Below, piece by piece: positions 24,542-32,905 of a DNA stretch of 64,000 nucleotides. The stretch is from assembly GCA_043798715.1 (NCBI GenBank), contig JAZDOK010000013.1:1-64000 (forward strand). Reading direction: 5' to 3'. The translations under genes and the position numbers were made by a program. The notes below the pieces were generated by a model. That model did not search any database. It was not told where the DNA came from and worked only from the letters and a program-made list of their open reading frames with translations. The stretch is from JAZDOK01 sp043798715. GTDB taxonomy: Bacteria; Vulcanimicrobiota; JAZDOK01. Position 1 is the first letter of the stretch. Every line of letters begins with the position of its first letter.

Positions 24542-25318
24542 ATGAAGAAAAAGAGTCACGAGAAGGAATATCACATCCATCTGGCCCCCGGTGACCTGGG
24601 ACGTTATGTCATCCTGCCGGGCGATCCCGGGCGCGTCCCCCACATCGCCTCCTTCTTCGATAAATCCGAGAAGGTTGCACAGAATCGGGAGTACACTACG
24701 TATCGGGGCACCATTGGCGGAGTTCCCATTGCCGCCTGCTCCACCGGGATCGGATGTCCCTCCACCGCCATCTGCGTCGAGGAACTCATAAAAATAGGCT
24801 GTGATACCTTCATTCGGGTGGGGACGGCGGGCTCCCTCCAGCGGGAGGTCAAGCTGGGCGACCTCTGCATCACCACGGCCGCCGTTCGCGAGGAGGGCAC
24901 CTCGATACAGTATGTGCCGATCAGCTACCCGGCGGTGGCCGACCTGGACGTAACGTTGGCCCTCAGGGAAGCGGCAAGAGAACTGGGTTTTACCGCCCAC
25001 TGCGGGATCGGGCAGTGCAAGGATGCTTTTTATACCGAGGGGGAGTTGGGGGTGCCCCTCGAGGAGTACACCCGGGAGCGCTGGAAGATCTGGGAGCGGG
25101 CCAACGTCGTCTCCACTTCGATGGAATCGGCGGCCCTCTACGTGGTCTCCTCGGTGCGGAAAGCCCGCGCCGGAGAAGTGCTGGCCATCATCGGCCTCAC
25201 CTATGAGGACGTGCCCATAATCAAGAAAGTCGGCGTGGACGACGCGATCCTTACGGCCATCGAGGCGGTCAAGATTATGCACGCCTGGGATTCGGCGAAA
25301 AAAAGCGGAAAGAAATAA
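24542..25318 (+). CDS. Nucleoside phosphorylase (uridine phosphorylase-like)
   Basis: The 258-residue PNP/UDP-family enzyme cleaves nucleosides with phosphate to free base and ribose-1-phosphate. Diagnostic segments are V-I-L-P-G-D-P-G-R-V near the N-terminus, S-T-G-I-G-C-P-S-T-A-I, the phosphate and ribose loop R-V-G-T-A-G-S-L-Q, and S-M-E-S-A-A-L in the base pocket. Uridine preference is suggested by the overall pattern but not certain. AAGGAGG before ATG 24542 decides the start over an upstream in-frame codon. The gene sits between the amidohydrolase and a GNAT-like protein. Confidence 0.9.
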   Translation: MKKKSHEKEYHIHLAPGDLGRYVILPGDPGRVPHIASFFDKSEKVAQNREYTTYRGTIGGVPIAACSTGIGCPSTAICVEELIKIGCDTFIRVGTAGSLQREVKLGDLCITTAAVREEGTSIQYVPISYPAVADLDVTLALREAARELGFTAHCGIGQCKDAFYTEGELGVPLEEYTRERWKIWERANVVSTSMESAALYVVSSVRKARAGEVLAIIGLTYEDVPIIKKVGVDDAILTAIEAVKIMHAWDSAKKSGKK

Positions 25319-25350
25319 CGATTCTTAAAAGCCAAAGAGGAGTTTTAAAG

Positions 25351-25386
25351 ATGAAGTCAAAAATTGATTCCAGGAGCACCGAATAA
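25351..25386 (+). CDS. Possible 11-codon leader peptide
   Basis: ATG 25351 has a good AGAGGAG site eight bases upstream and encodes M-K-S-K-I-D-S-R-S-T-E before a TAA. The next gene's ribosome-binding site starts right after its stop. No run of a regulatory amino acid is present, so a specific attenuation role is not evident. Confidence 0.3.
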   Translation: MKSKIDSRSTE

Positions 25387-25405
25387 GAAGGAGGAAAAAG
25401 AGAAG

Positions 25406-26134
25406 ATGAAAAAAGAGCCACCGGAAAAAGTATCCCAGGAAATCGTAAGCTTTCACGTCAGCGAACTGGAGCCGTTACTGTCTCCCCCGCCGATGGACAT
25501 CCCCCCATTCAAACCGGCCATGGTGAAGGTTAAGAGCGGGGAAACGATGTTGATTCGCCCGCTGGAGAAGAAAGAGGCTCCCTTGTTACTCGGCTTCGTC
25601 AAGAAATTGATGGAAGTCGATCATGATTTTTATGATATCGTCGGAGCCAGGGTTTATGCTGAAATCCTGGGCTGGATGAGAAACCGTCTCAAAGATTCCT
25701 ATCAACTGGTCGGACTGATTGACGGCCATGTCGTGGGGTTCTGTAACGGGCGCCTGATGAACGAGGATATCAATATCAGCCTCCATTCTCTTGCTTTTAG
25801 GCGCGGTTTAAGGGCTGGGGCGATTCTCTATTACGCCAAGTGCGACTATTGTTTCGAGACCCTGGGTCAGCAGGAATTCTGGGCGACTTATGAAAGCTAC
25901 AACGGCTTGAAAAGATGGGGAATAGGGATGGCCCAGCCTTCCTATCCCTGGCCCGATATCCAGCATGAATTGGGCGGAGCCAAGGTCTTCTATGTTACCA
26001 GGAATTACTGGGACACGTCGGTCAAAAAATACCTGCAGGAAATGATTCAGACCAAGCTGGTGAGGCCGGTTACCAAAGAGGTTTTGAAGCAGAACACCCA
26101 GTTTATCCTGCCTAAAAAACTGGAAGAAGAATAA
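25406..26134 (+). CDS. GNAT-like acyltransferase-fold protein
   Basis: The product has about 242 residues. The centre looks like a GNAT fold: a first strand M-L-I-R-P-L-E-K-K-E-A, a strand Y-Q-L-V-G-L-I-D-G-H-V-V-G-F-C-N-G, and a region of aromatic residues with Y-E-S-Y-N-G-L-K-R-W-G-I-G, where the acceptor end of GNATs often reads similarly. The acetyl-CoA loop (Q/R-x-x-G-x-G/A) is not well conserved, so activity is uncertain. N- and C-terminal extensions of ~55 and ~60 residues are not recognised. AAGGAGG is upstream of ATG 25406. A strong terminator follows. Confidence 0.55.
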   Translation: MKKEPPEKVSQEIVSFHVSELEPLLSPPPMDIPPFKPAMVKVKSGETMLIRPLEKKEAPLLLGFVKKLMEVDHDFYDIVGARVYAEILGWMRNRLKDSYQLVGLIDGHVVGFCNGRLMNEDINISLHSLAFRRGLRAGAILYYAKCDYCFETLGQQEFWATYESYNGLKRWGIGMAQPSYPWPDIQHELGGAKVFYVTRNYWDTSVKKYLQEMIQTKLVRPVTKEVLKQNTQFILPKKLEEE

Positions 26135-26158
26135 AAAACGTTCCATTCGCCGGAAGTT

Positions 26159-26196
26159 CAGGGGTCCTGGCGCTCTGCAGGCCCCCTGTTTTTTAT
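26159..26196 (+). terminator. Rho-independent terminator
   Basis: The stem is CAGGGG (26159-26164) with CCCCTG (26183-26188), extended by inner CCTG/CAGG pairing and followed directly by six T. It ends the amidohydrolase-phosphorylase-GNAT transcript. Confidence 0.8.
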
Positions 26197-26309
26197 AACT
26201 GAGACTCAATAACCAACCTCAAAGCCTGGAGGTGTTCCCAAGCCGGCTTAGAATATTGTTAAAATATCCGGCACGTGGGCCTGCCGGAAATAAAAAGGAG
26301 GGTTCAATC

Positions 26310-26858
26310 ATGGCGAGACTGCCCGACGTGCGCTCTGAGCTTAAGGGAGAAGAAAAAATAATTTTCGAAGAAATGGTGGCCCACCGGGCGCTCCGGGGCA
26401 AGAAACTGGGCGGGCCCTTTGTGCCTCTGATGAATCACCCGAAATTGGCTCAACTTATTGAAAAGATGGGTTTTTATCTGAAATTTGAATCAATTCTACC
26501 CCGGGACGTTTACCAGTTTATTGTTCTTTCAGCCGCCCGCCGGTTCCGGGTCGCCTTCATCTGGATGGACCATATCGGCCCAGCCCGGGAGGCCGGGCTG
26601 GCGGAACCGGTCATCGAAGCAGTCGGAAAAGGGGATGTCTCGGCCCTGGATGCTCCATACTTTTTCGTAGAACAGGCCATGGATTCCATTCTCGCTTTCC
26701 GGTCGATCCCCGAAGCTCTCCAGGAAGAAATCATACGGATCTTCGGGGCCAAGGGCCTGATCGAAATAGTGACTCTGTGCGGTTTTTATCAACTGATCGG
26801 GGAGATCAACAACAGCTTCGATGTGCCCCTTCCCGATACGGAAAAACCGCCTTTCTGA
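26310..26858 (+). CDS. Carboxymuconolactone decarboxylase (CMD)/AhpD-like protein
   Basis: The 182-residue all-helical protein has the CMD pattern: G-P-F-V-P-L-M-N-H-P-K-L-A, then F-I-V-L-S-A-A-R-R-F ... F-I-W-M-D-H-I-G-P-A-R-E-A-G-L. The redox C-x-x-C of AhpD-type peroxidases is absent; W-x-x-H is present instead, as in decarboxylase-like members. AGGAGGGT precedes ATG 26310. The substrate is unknown. It sits just before the molybdenum-hydroxylase remnant and may originally have been in the hydroxylase operon. Confidence 0.75.
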   Translation: MARLPDVRSELKGEEKIIFEEMVAHRALRGKKLGGPFVPLMNHPKLAQLIEKMGFYLKFESILPRDVYQFIVLSAARRFRVAFIWMDHIGPAREAGLAEPVIEAVGKGDVSALDAPYFFVEQAMDSILAFRSIPEALQEEIIRIFGAKGLIEIVTLCGFYQLIGEINNSFDVPLPDTEKPPF

Positions 26859-26956
26859 GGGAGATCCGAAGAGCAGGATTCGGGGAAGATTTACAGAATT
26901 TTCAAAGTCCGGACAAACGTCAATCTTGCGATTTCAGTTGCTTTTGGAGGTGCCGC

Positions 26957-27070
26957 ATGGCGAACACGATGCAAACAAGCTCTACATTGAACGGGAAAAC
27001 AGTGGCGGACGAAGTTCCGACCGGTAAATCTCTCCTCTGGCATATCCGGGAGAGAATGAAACTGCGTGGA
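26957..27070 (+). pseudogene. Truncated 5' end of a molybdenum-hydroxylase gene
   Basis: After a GGAGGTGCC site that copies the one upstream of the complete hydroxylase at 28380, the codons read L-N-G-K-x-x-x-D-x-V-P-x-x-K-S-L-L-W-x-I-R-E. This matches the N-terminus of that enzyme. Similarity stops after 'M-K-L-R-G', before any 2Fe-2S cysteine, and the frame runs directly into the clostripain-like gene. It is a diverged partial duplicate that was cut off at this point. Confidence 0.75.
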
Positions 27071-28333
27071 ATGAAAAATTATTTTGGGACATCAAGAGTA
27101 TTACTCGCCGTCTTCCTTACTATATCTGTTTTCAACGGAGGTTGTGGGAGTAAAAGCGGTGACACACCCTTACCCCATCTCCCCAAAAAATGGACTTATA
27201 TGGCGTATATAGGGGTTAATAATAATTTATCAACTCCAGGGCTGGCCAATCTTCTCGAAATGCAGAAAATCGGCTCGACGGAAAAAGTCAATATAGTCGT
27301 ACAAGCCAGATTCAGCAAACAGTACACTCCTTCCCTCCCTGAAGATAAAACTCATGCGTTGAGGTTTTATGTACGGAAAATTACAGGAAGTGAAGTTGAT
27401 TTAACACAGGGAGTCAGCATCGGGGACGTTAACATGGCCAAGCCGGAATCTCTGAGAGATTTTATAAAATGGGCGGTCTCAAATTATCCGGCGGAAAATT
27501 ATCTGCTTGATATTTCAGATCACGGCGATGGCTGGAAAGAAAGCCGTAAGGGAGCTGTAGAAGACGACAGCACCAGTCCGTATTCCTGGTTGTCATTAGC
27601 TGATCTATCCACTGCGGTTTCTGATTCCGGCACCAGATTTAATGTTATATGTTACGATGCCTGTTTGATGGCGCAGTATGAAGTCGCCTTCCAATTTCTG
27701 GGGCTTTGCGATTATATGGTGCTTTCAGAGGAATTGGTTCCCGGAGCAGGATATCCCTATGACACTATTTTGGCGGAATTAGTCGCCAACCCAGGCATGA
27801 CAAGCCGGCAATTATCCGAACTTACAGTTGATAAATATTATGAATTTTACAATAAACCGGAAAACAAAGACAACGGCACACTTTCTGCTGTTGATATGAG
27901 CAAGGTAAGCGGATTGGATCAAAAGATAAAAGACCTGGCGGCATCCCTTATCCAGAACCCGGAAAACTCAGTTATTGTATCCGCTCAGGACAGCACCCAG
28001 TATTATGCATATCCGCCGTATAATTACCTCATGTATCGCTATTATGACATTAAAAATTTCTGCGATTATTTAGCCAATAACCTTACAAATCCGGATAGCA
28101 AGGCAAAGGCACAGGCTGTCTCTGCGTATCTGGCTTCCTCCTCTATTATCATGAAAAATATTTACATAAGCACAGCGAAAAAAAGTGAAGATGGTTCCAA
28201 CGGGTTGTCTTTTTTTATTCCCACAAAAGCACAAACCACCTCAAGTGAACTTGATAAATACAAAACCATTTTATGCAATATCGCTGAAAACACCTGGGCT
28301 GATTTTGTAAGGAAATATATCAGTGAAATATAA
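27071..28333 (+). CDS. Clostripain-family (C11) cysteine peptidase, lipoprotein
   Basis: The 420-residue protein starts with a lipoprotein signal (V-F-N-G-G-C lipobox near residue 25). The caspase-like C11 domain follows, with catalytic His in I-S-D-H-G-D-G-W and Cys in C-Y-D-A-C-L-M-A. C11 peptidases cleave after basic residues. ATG 27071 is chosen because the signal begins there. However, its own ribosome-binding site is weak, while a strong one lies upstream of the in-frame hydroxylase remnant at 26957, so a 38-residue N-terminal extension is possible. Codons are more AT-rich than both neighbours, which suggests a transferred insert placed between the remnant and the complete hydroxylase gene. 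Confidence 0.85.
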   Translation: MKNYFGTSRVLLAVFLTISVFNGGCGSKSGDTPLPHLPKKWTYMAYIGVNNNLSTPGLANLLEMQKIGSTEKVNIVVQARFSKQYTPSLPEDKTHALRFYVRKITGSEVDLTQGVSIGDVNMAKPESLRDFIKWAVSNYPAENYLLDISDHGDGWKESRKGAVEDDSTSPYSWLSLADLSTAVSDSGTRFNVICYDACLMAQYEVAFQFLGLCDYMVLSEELVPGAGYPYDTILAELVANPGMTSRQLSELTVDKYYEFYNKPENKDNGTLSAVDMSKVSGLDQKIKDLAASLIQNPENSVIVSAQDSTQYYAYPPYNYLMYRYYDIKNFCDYLANNLTNPDSKAKAQAVSAYLASSSIIMKNIYISTAKKSEDGSNGLSFFIPTKAQTTSSELDKYKTILCNIAENTWADFVRKYISEI

Positions 28334-28379
28334 GAACGCATTGCTTACGCATTTTTAATAGGTTTTTGGAGGTGCCGGC

Positions 28380-31175
28380 ATGGCGGCGGACACGGTGGAG
28401 ATCAGCTTCACATTAAACGGGAAGCCGATACAAGATACGGTCCCGGGAGATAAGTCTCTTCTGTGGTACATACGCGAGAAGATGAACCTCACCGGCACCA
28501 AGAATGGCTGCGCCAAGGGACACTGCGGCGTCTGCACGGTGCTCCTGAACGGGAAAACCCTCCGCTCCTGCGTAATGCCTTTGAAAAACGAAAAACTCAA
28601 GGGAGCGGTCGTCGAGACCATAGAGAGCCTCTCAGGGCCTGACGGAGAACTCCACCCCATCCAGCAGGCCTTTGTGGATTGCGGCGCCATCCAGTGCGGC
28701 TTCTGCACTCCGGGGATGATCATGTCAGCCAAGGCGCTCCTGGCGGAAAACCCGGATCCCACGACCGAGGATATAAAGAAGCATTTCGGCAAATACCGCA
28801 ACATCTGCCGCTGCACCGGCTACGCCAAGATTGTTCTGGCCGTCAAGGATGCCGCCCGCCGCCTGCAGGGCGAGAATAGCCCGTTTGAGAATTCCTCCGA
28901 GGACATGAGCATGCGCCGGAGCGACGCCGCCGCCAAGGCCGCCGGAGCGATGAAATACGGGGATGATTACCGTCTTCCGGAGATGCTTTACGGAAAGATC
29001 CTCTGGTCGGCCCATCCCCACGCCATCCTTATATCTCTTGACGTCTCTGAGGCGGAGAAAGCGCCGGGTGTCGTGACCGTCGTCACCGCGAAAGACGCGT
29101 TGGGAACCAATAAGATCGGTCTGGTGGAGCGGGACCAGCCGGCCATCGTGGCCGTGGGACAGAAGGTGCGCTATATTGGAGACCCGGTGGCCGCCGTCTT
29201 CGCCGGAAGCGAAGATGAGGCCCTGGCGGCCCTCGATAAGATCAAAGTGGAATACGAAGTGCTGCCGGCGGTCACCACCATTGAGGAAGCCGCCCGCCCG
29301 GATGCTCTTAAGGTGCACGAGGAAAAAAAATCCAACCTCTATCACCATGCCCGCATAGAGCGCGGCGACGTGGACGAAGCCCTGACGAAGAGTGACATCG
29401 TCATCGAGGATGACTACGAAACACCTCGCATCGAACATGCCTTCATGGAGCCTGAGTCCGGAGTCGGGCGGCCGGACAGGCAGGGTGGGGTCATCCTGGA
29501 AATACCTTCCCAGACGGTCTTCGACGACCGCACCCAGCTTTCCGAGGCCCTCGGGATGCCCCTGGATAAGATCCGGGTCATCCAGATTCCCCAGGGAGGC
29601 AGCTTCGGCGCCAAGGAGGACATGATCCTCCAGGTTTTCCTGGCTCTCGGGGCTCTTAAGACAAACCGTTCCGTGAAGATGATACTCACCCGCGAGGAGT
29701 CCCTGCGGGTGCACCAGAAGCGCCATCCCGTCTGGATGCACTATCGGGTGGGGGCCGACCACGAAGGGAGCCTCCTGGCCATGGACGTCGAGATCAAAGC
29801 CGACAAGGGCGCCTATGCCGCGCTGGGCCTCGATATCCTGGAAAATATGGCGGCCTTCTCCGGCGGGGCCTACTACATCCCCGCCGTGCGCATTGACGCG
29901 AAGAGCTGGCACACCAACAGCGTCATGTCCGGGGCCATGCGCGGATTCGGCTCCAACCAGGTGGGCTTCGCCTTCGAATCCATCCTGGACCGGATCGCCC
30001 GGAAGCTCAAGATGGATCCCTTCGAATTCCGCCTGAAGAACGCCTTAAAGCCGGGCCTTCCCACCGTGGCTGACCACATACTCGAGCCGGGCCTGCCGGG
30101 TATTAGGGAGACCCTCCTTGCGGTGCGGGAGGAACTGGGAAAGACCAAGATTCCCGAGCCCTCGGGACCAAATAAAAAAATCGGGATCGGCATTGGCTGC
30201 GGCGTAAAGAACATCGGCTTCGGGCACGGCCTGCCCGAAAGCTCGGGTGCCATCGTCGAGATGAGCACGGACGGGAAGGTCACCCTCAAGTTTACACATC
30301 ACGAATACGGTCAGGGCGCTCTCATTGGCGAGGTGTCCATTGCCGCGACGGCGCTTGGCGTGCCGCACTCTGATATCTCCATCATCGCCTGCGACACCGC
30401 CCAGACCCCTCATACCGGTCCCACCACCGCCTCGCGACAGACTTTCCTCACCGGGAACGCCGTCATCGGCGCCTGCCGCCAGCTTCTTCTCGACCTCAAA
30501 CAGCGGGTCGCCAGGAAAGAGGGGCTCGAAGAAACCGATACTTATGACCTTCGGGGCGACTGCATGGTTCACAAGTTCAGCGGGAAGAAGATCCCTATAA
30601 AAGAGCTGGGGGACGGCTTTTCCGCCTCTTGCCGATACATCCCGATGCCGACCGCTCCCTTCCAGCCGGTTGGGGAGAAGAGCCTCTACGGGACGCCTGA
30701 ATTTAAAAACCGCCCCACCCACTGGTGCTACTCCTACGGCACTCACGCCGCCATCGTCGAGGTGGACGAGGAGACGGGGGACGTGCGCGTGCTCAAGGTC
30801 ATCGCCTCGCATGACGTCGGGCGCATAATAAACCGCCGGGCCGTCGAGGGGCAGATCGAGGGGGGCGCCGTCATGGGCGTGGGCTACGCCCTCTCCGAGC
30901 AGTTCATAGTGAAGGATGGAATCAACCTCACCGACAACCTCCTGAAATGCGGTCTGGTGACCGCCGACCGGGCGCCGGAGATCGTCGTCATCCCGGTAGA
31001 GGTGGCCCATCCCGAAGGCCCCTTCGGCTTAAAGGGCCTGGCCGAGACCCCATCTCTACCCACCGCCCCGGCCGTCTTAAATGCCGTCTATGACGCCGTC
31101 GGCGTCCGCATCAATACCCTCCCGGCAACAAAGGAGAAAGTGAAGGCGGCTCTTGAGAAGCTGAGGGGAAAGTAA
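28380..31175 (+). CDS. Molybdenum hydroxylase, fused 2Fe-2S and Mo-binding subunits
   Basis: This 931-residue xanthine dehydrogenase-family enzyme is built as one chain. Residues ~1-165 hold the plant-type 2Fe-2S site (C-A-K-G-H-C-G-V-C) and the second cluster (C-G-F-C-T-P-G and C-R-C-T-G-Y). Residues ~185-930 form the molybdopterin domain, with Q-G-G-S-F-G-A-K-E, M-R-G-F-G-S-N-Q and a closing G-P-F-G-L-K-G-L-A-E-T-P. No FAD subunit is encoded in the chain or next to it. This matches the architecture of Desulfovibrio aldehyde oxidoreductase, though the nucleobase-gene context suggests a purine or related N-heterocycle substrate. GGAGGTGCC lies before the ATG. Confidence 0.92.
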   Translation: MAADTVEISFTLNGKPIQDTVPGDKSLLWYIREKMNLTGTKNGCAKGHCGVCTVLLNGKTLRSCVMPLKNEKLKGAVVETIESLSGPDGELHPIQQAFVDCGAIQCGFCTPGMIMSAKALLAENPDPTTEDIKKHFGKYRNICRCTGYAKIVLAVKDAARRLQGENSPFENSSEDMSMRRSDAAAKAAGAMKYGDDYRLPEMLYGKILWSAHPHAILISLDVSEAEKAPGVVTVVTAKDALGTNKIGLVERDQPAIVAVGQKVRYIGDPVAAVFAGSEDEALAALDKIKVEYEVLPAVTTIEEAARPDALKVHEEKKSNLYHHARIERGDVDEALTKSDIVIEDDYETPRIEHAFMEPESGVGRPDRQGGVILEIPSQTVFDDRTQLSEALGMPLDKIRVIQIPQGGSFGAKEDMILQVFLALGALKTNRSVKMILTREESLRVHQKRHPVWMHYRVGADHEGSLLAMDVEIKADKGAYAALGLDILENMAAFSGGAYYIPAVRIDAKSWHTNSVMSGAMRGFGSNQVGFAFESILDRIARKLKMDPFEFRLKNALKPGLPTVADHILEPGLPGIRETLLAVREELGKTKIPEPSGPNKKIGIGIGCGVKNIGFGHGLPESSGAIVEMSTDGKVTLKFTHHEYGQGALIGEVSIAATALGVPHSDISIIACDTAQTPHTGPTTASRQTFLTGNAVIGACRQLLLDLKQRVARKEGLEETDTYDLRGDCMVHKFSGKKIPIKELGDGFSASCRYIPMPTAPFQPVGEKSLYGTPEFKNRPTHWCYSYGTHAAIVEVDEETGDVRVLKVIASHDVGRIINRRAVEGQIEGGAVMGVGYALSEQFIVKDGINLTDNLLKCGLVTADRAPEIVVIPVEVAHPEGPFGLKGLAETPSLPTAPAVLNAVYDAVGVRINTLPATKEKVKAALEKLRGK

Positions 31176-31231
31176 AATACGGGAGTGAAAGCTCTGAAAA
31201 ACGAAGACGCTGTCGAAGGTAGGTAACGGTC

Positions 31232-31606
31232 GTGCCGAAAAGCCAACCCGAAAAACATCGCTCCGCGGAAAAAGCAGCCGGTCGTTCCCCAAGTTCTGCG
31301 TCTTTTAAAAAACTGATGGCTAAAGCGGATAATATCCTGGAAATCGGGAAAAAAGTCATAGATTTTGCCAGGCCGTACATTGAAGACGCAGTCGAAAAAA
31401 GGAATGAGAACCGTACTTTAAAGCCTGACATGGTATATACCCCGAAAGAAGTTGCCCGCCTGCTCAAGGTGAAAGAGGATGAAATCCTGGAACTTCTCGA
31501 TAAGGGAGCGATAAAGGGAAATCGGTTCGGCCGGGAATACCGGATACTCGGATGCGCTGTGCTGAATTATTTTGAGAGGGGTTGTCAAGATGTGGCTCTG
31601 GATTGA
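31232..31606 (+). CDS. Excisionase-type HTH protein
   Basis: The product has 124 residues. A basic, helical N-terminal half leads to a winged helix-turn-helix of the excisionase/MerR-like kind: V-Y-T-P-K-E-V-A-R-L-L-K-V-K, L-L-D-K-G-A-I-K-G and F-G-R-E-Y-R-I-L-G. It starts at GTG 31232 with AGGTAGG upstream. A second, related HTH gene overlaps its 3' end by 17 nt. Possible roles are recombination directionality factor or small regulator; no integrase is visible. Confidence 0.65.
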   Translation: MPKSQPEKHRSAEKAAGRSPSSASFKKLMAKADNILEIGKKVIDFARPYIEDAVEKRNENRTLKPDMVYTPKEVARLLKVKEDEILELLDKGAIKGNRFGREYRILGCAVLNYFERGCQDVALD

Positions 31607-31847
31607 AAGACTTGGGGCCTTGATTTTAGCGGTTCTGGCGGGCAAGGAATTATGCGATGTTTTTGGTAAAAAAAACATAAGAGATGATGAGGTGTATACC
31701 GTTCAGCAGGCACAGGGTATTTTGAAAACAAATAATGAGGAAGCCGTAGTGACCTTGATCGAAAGCGGATTGCTCAAGGCCAGTAAAGTTGGGGGCGAAT
31801 ATCGGATTCTCGGGAAATGTCTGAAGGAGTTCCTGGAAAAAAATTAG
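31590..31847 (+). CDS. Second excisionase-like HTH protein with hydrophobic N-terminus
   Basis: The 85-residue protein starts at ATG 31590 (GAGGGG upstream) inside the end of the previous gene. Residues 1-25 are hydrophobic (W-L-W-I-E-R-L-G-A-L-I-L-A-V-L-A-G). An HTH follows: V-Y-T-V-Q-Q-A-Q-G-I-L, L-I-E-S-G-L-L-K-A-S and V-G-G-E-Y-R-I-L-G. It is clearly a diverged paralogue of its neighbour. The membrane-like N-terminus on a DNA-binding module is unusual. Confidence 0.6.
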   Translation: MWLWIERLGALILAVLAGKELCDVFGKKNIRDDEVYTVQQAQGILKTNNEEAVVTLIESGLLKASKVGGEYRILGKCLKEFLEKN

Positions 31848-31966
31848 CCAGGCACTTTCGCAGCACCAACCCGTCAATTGAGCAGGAAGTTAAAGAGATA
31901 ATCTTCGCTGGAAAGTTAATGGGTTGTGGCAGGACAAATAAGGCAGTTAAAGAATAATAGAGGGCA

Positions 31967-32152
31967 ATGGAAAATTATGACTTTGATTATCGGACGACGG
32001 AAATTGCTGCTCTTTGCAGGAAATTTGATGCGCGTCTGGCGATTTTCACCTCGGTGGTGGGGGATGATTTTCATCCCGGCACCATGACGCTGGCGGATTA
32101 CCTGTCAACGGATGCTTCCAGCGACCAGGGAGAAAGCGAAAATGGCGCTTAA
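31967..32152 (+). pseudogene. Truncated MNT-type nucleotidyltransferase relic
   Basis: The open frame of 61 codons aligns by eye with the start of minimal nucleotidyltransferases: I-A-A-L-C-R-K-F-D, then L-A-I-F-T-S-V-V-G-D-D-F-H-P. Intact members read L-F-G-S-V-x-R-D-D-F-x-P-x-S-D-x-D. The active-site Gly is Thr and the aspartate pair is missing before the protein drifts into unrelated sequence. It is probably the leftover of an MntA-like antitoxin gene. No HEPN partner is seen. Confidence 0.5.
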
Positions 32153-32199
32153 GGCGCAAAGCGTTGGAAAGTAAATCGCTCTCTAGTTGCCGGCCTCTT

Positions 32200-32826
32200 T
32201 CAGGGGGCGATGCCCGGGAAAAGCATTGTAAACACTTCCCGCCGGACGACCCGGTAATGCGGGCTGTAAGCCTTTTGGTAATTTTTTGAATGGTGCATTT
32301 CGTGCGGATCTGACAGGTGTTTTTCTTCAAAGGCCTTGACCGCTTCAGGTTTGAAGGGGAGTTTTTGCTGCTCGACCATGTTCACGAATCCTCTCCACCT
32401 TTTCCGGAAAAGTTCCGGATCGCCCCGGGTCCGCCCGGCGGATTGAAGCATCGCTTCAAAGAGCAGATTCTTGTTGAGGCGGCGGAATCGAAAGGCGCAG
32501 AGGCTCACGCGGACTAAGGATGAGTCTGGGGAAATGCTCTCCAGAAGCGGCATATCCCGTGCTTCCACTTCTTCGAGCTCCCGGCTCAGATACTTTTGCG
32601 CCGATTTCGGATCCCGAAGGAGGTGGGCGTTTCCGAAGGCCGATTGATATAGCAGCTTGTAGACATCCTGGATTTGCATGAGGGGATATTTTTTTACCTG
32701 CGCATGGAGGAGCTCCCGAAGAGAACGGTCGTCTCCGTTCCCGGAATGAGCCGGAGAAGAATGAGAAAATATCAGGCAGAAGGCGCATAAAGCAGCCAGA
32801 TACATCCGGACGACGGCCACCTTCAT
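32200..32826 (-). CDS. Exported protein of an uncharacterised conserved family
   Basis: The product is about 208 residues from ATG 32826, which places a signal peptide at the N-terminus (V-V-R-M-Y-L-A-A-L-C-A-F-C-L-I-F with cleavage after A-H-S). A distinctive segment reads Y-P-L-M-Q-I-Q-D-V-Y-K-L-L-Y-Q-S-A-F-G-N, then H-L-L-R-D. I have seen this pattern in uncharacterised proteins, but I know no function. The C-terminal part has H-M-H-like and Y-x-P-H-Y-R-V-V motifs that could bind metal. An upstream in-frame ATG at 32904 would mask the signal peptide. Confidence 0.55.
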   Translation of the reverse strand: MKVAVVRMYLAALCAFCLIFSHSSPAHSGNGDDRSLRELLHAQVKKYPLMQIQDVYKLLYQSAFGNAHLLRDPKSAQKYLSRELEEVEARDMPLLESISPDSSLVRVSLCAFRFRRLNKNLLFEAMLQSAGRTRGDPELFRKRWRGFVNMVEQQKLPFKPEAVKAFEEKHLSDPHEMHHSKNYQKAYSPHYRVVRREVFTMLFPGIAP

Positions 32827-32870
32827 CGGGTACCTGATGGGAGGATTAAAGGGGGCTTTATTGGCCACGA

Positions 32871-32886
32871 CGTGTAACATTACACG
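32871..32886. promoter_or_regulatory. Short inverted repeat upstream of the exported-protein gene
   Basis: CGTGTAA-ca-TTACACG is a 7-bp inverted repeat with a 2-nt centre, about 45 bases before the ATG of the minus-strand gene at 32826. Its size and symmetry suit an operator. No regulator is assigned. Confidence 0.35.
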
Positions 32887-32905
32887 CTCCCTGTAACGTC
32901 CCACC

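Noticed and set aside
28725..29912. 395-codon open frame on the minus strand
   Set aside because: Antisense to the molybdenum hydroxylase; His/Gly/Asp-rich shadow typical of GC-rich coding DNA.
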